From positions 1-14,642 of the forward strand of contig SFDT01000038.1 of NCBI GenBank assembly GCA_004558115.1: a DNA stretch of 14,642 nt, written 5' to 3'. This DNA comes from Clostridiales bacterium (GTDB taxonomy: Bacteria; Bacillota; Clostridia; Oscillospirales; Oscillospiraceae). Each line of letters starts with the position of its first letter. The first letter of the stretch is position 1. Below the pieces are notes generated by a model. That model was not told where the DNA came from and did not search any database. It worked only from the letters and a program-made list of their open reading frames with translations. Position numbers and translations under genes: made by a program. This document shows, piece after piece, positions 13,843 through 14,642 of the stretch.

Positions 13843-13943
13843 TGCTTTATTAACCGTGATCGAAAGGCGGTCGGGAAATACCATATACATCTGAACGCCT
13901 GGAGGACTGCCACAAATATACGAAAAGCAATCTGCGGTTGCCA

Positions 13944-13971
13944 AAATGTAAACCGCAAGCGGTTTACATTT
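13944..13971. repeat. Perfect 28-bp palindrome, probable operator or leader hairpin
   Basis: Two perfect 13-bp arms, AAATGTAAACCGC (13944-13956) and GCGGTTTACATTT (13959-13971), are separated by AA. It lies 32 nt before the regulator start. The symmetry fits a dimeric repressor site, perhaps autoregulation by the neighbouring XRE protein. As RNA it would form a long hairpin, but with only a 2-nt centre and just three T it is not a standard terminator. Confidence 0.75.
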
Positions 13972-14003
13972 CATGAGCGTTCGCTTACTTTAGAGGTATG
14001 AAG

Positions 14004-14507
14004 ATGAAGCTGGAAGAAAAGTTGGTTTCTCTGCGAAAAGCCAAAGGCTTGTCCCAATTAAAGCTGGCAGAGATGATGAATGTATCCCGGCAGGCCATCT
14101 CACGATGGGAGGTCGGGGCGGCGGTCCCGTCGATCGAAAATTTGCGATTTCTCAGTCGACTATACGGGGTTTCAATCGACTATTTAGTAAATGAAGAAAG
14201 CACGGACCCTGTTCCATTTGAAGAAACGTTCAAGGAAAATAGAAGAAGCGGGAGCAGGATAGAACAAAACGCGGAAAGCGAGGGAGCTCCGGGAAGCGAT
14301 GGCAGGAAGATCAGGATATGGTTATTGATCGGAATGATCATTGCGGTGGGACTGATAGTGTTTGGAGTGTTCACACATTCCATAGCGATCTCCTTGTTCG
14401 TATCTGTCACAGCAGGCGTCATCACGATGATCTGTCTGCTGGTGCGTTGGATCCTCCACATGGTTATGTGTGTAAAAACAAACAAGGGCGGTGATAAAGA
14501 GAAGTAG
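14004..14507 (+). CDS. XRE-family helix-turn-helix regulator with C-terminal membrane helices
   Basis: A 167-residue DNA-binding protein. Residues 4-62 form a Cro/CI-type helix-turn-helix domain (LSQLKLAEMMNVSRQAISRW, then PSIENLRFLSRLYGVSIDYL). A polar linker (63-102) follows, then two or three membrane helices (about 105-123 and 127-155) and a basic tail. Membrane-tethered XRE proteins of this layout are common in clostridia and often sit beside genes they control, but the signal is unknown. The ATG at 14004 is preferred: AGAGG (13992-13996) stands 7 nt upstream, whereas the in-frame ATG at 13998 is only one base from it. Codon use is clearly more A/T-rich than in the sporulation genes to the left, hinting at a different origin. 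Confidence 0.88.
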   Translation: MKLEEKLVSLRKAKGLSQLKLAEMMNVSRQAISRWEVGAAVPSIENLRFLSRLYGVSIDYLVNEESTDPVPFEETFKENRRSGSRIEQNAESEGAPGSDGRKIRIWLLIGMIIAVGLIVFGVFTHSIAISLFVSVTAGVITMICLLVRWILHMVMCVKTNKGGDKEK

Positions 14508-14563
14508 AGCTAGTGAAAAAATGATGTAAGAAAAATGGAAAATGCATAAAAGAAAGGGGCTCG

Positions 14564-14642
14564 ATGATGAAAACGAAGAAAAGCTCAAAGAGGATTATTT
14601 CGGCGATTCTAATGTTTGCAATGGTTTTTTCGTTTGATATAA
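14564..14642 (+). CDS. Partial CDS: N-terminal signal peptide of a secreted or surface protein
   Basis: Open to the window edge, with 26 residues visible. MMKTKKSSKRIISAILMFAM and the following VFSFDI show a typical signal peptide: a basic N-region (KTKKSSKR) and a hydrophobic core, with the cleavage site not yet reached. AAAGGGG (14552-14558) lies 5 nt before the ATG at 14564; the adjacent ATG at 14567 is equally possible. It lies 56 nt after the XRE regulator on the same strand and has similar A/T-rich composition, so it may be cotranscribed and is a possible target or partner. Function unknown. Confidence 0.65.
   Translation, partial: MMKTKKSSKRIISAILMFAMVFSFDI

Noticed and set aside
13973..13993. 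A six-codon frame (MSVRLL) just before the XRE regulator, ending at its ribosome site.
   Set aside because: It has no ribosome binding site and is too short to judge; kept only as a remote possibility of a leader peptide.

Overview
The window looks like a chromosomal segment of a GC-rich, endospore-forming, low-complexity-prone clostridium, most likely of the Oscillospiraceae (Flavonifractor/Lawsonibacter-like). The basis is the spoIIGA-sigE pair, a SpoIIM-family protein, a DUF951 (YyzM) gene, strong AGGAGG-type ribosome binding sites and GC-rich codon use. The species assignment is inference. No rRNA, tRNA, CRISPR array, integrase or transposase gene was found.

Layout. Positions 1-113 hold three consecutive palindromes (an extragenic repeat or terminator-like element). 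Positions 114-3338 are a minus-strand operon with a near-consensus sigma-A promoter: gltX, then a SpoIIM/DUF95 membrane protein overlapping it by 4 nt, then asnA. Positions 3363-7563 are a second minus-strand operon: trpS, tagO/wecA, wecB and an anchored LolA-like protein, ending in a strong terminator. It couples tryptophan charging with the first steps of cell-wall glycopolymer synthesis (undecaprenyl-PP-GlcNAc and UDP-ManNAc). Positions 7582-8649 are three small minus-strand genes of unknown function, with Pro-rich and helical segments, read as a unit. They are bracketed by the nth terminator upstream and their own terminator downstream.

Positions 8749-10782 hold two divergent genome-maintenance genes, nth (minus) and rarA (plus). 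rarA converges on and overlaps the end of a minus-strand S1-domain RNA-binding protein gene (10763-11698). Divergent from that gene is a plus-strand pair, yyzM (DUF951) and a 30-residue membrane microprotein joined by a 4-nt ATGA overlap and followed by a terminator. Positions 12135-13787 carry the sporulation operon spoIIGA-sigE, with a candidate promoter whose long -35/-10 spacing recalls the Spo0A-controlled spoIIG promoter of Bacillus subtilis. The spoIIGA reading frame runs 176 nt into sigE instead of stopping at its start, which is the most unusual gene-structure feature here.

After sigE the sequence becomes visibly richer in A/T. Instead of sigG, the usual neighbour, there is a promoter, a perfect 28-bp palindrome, an XRE-family regulator with membrane helices, and the start of a secreted-protein gene cut by the window edge. 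This looks like a synteny break or an acquired segment.

No complete, clearly new system could be proven. The best candidates for undescribed biology are the three-gene small-protein cluster, the yyzM-microprotein pair and the spoIIGA-sigE overlap. No stretch longer than 300 bases lacks a gene; the longest (13788-14003) is described below.
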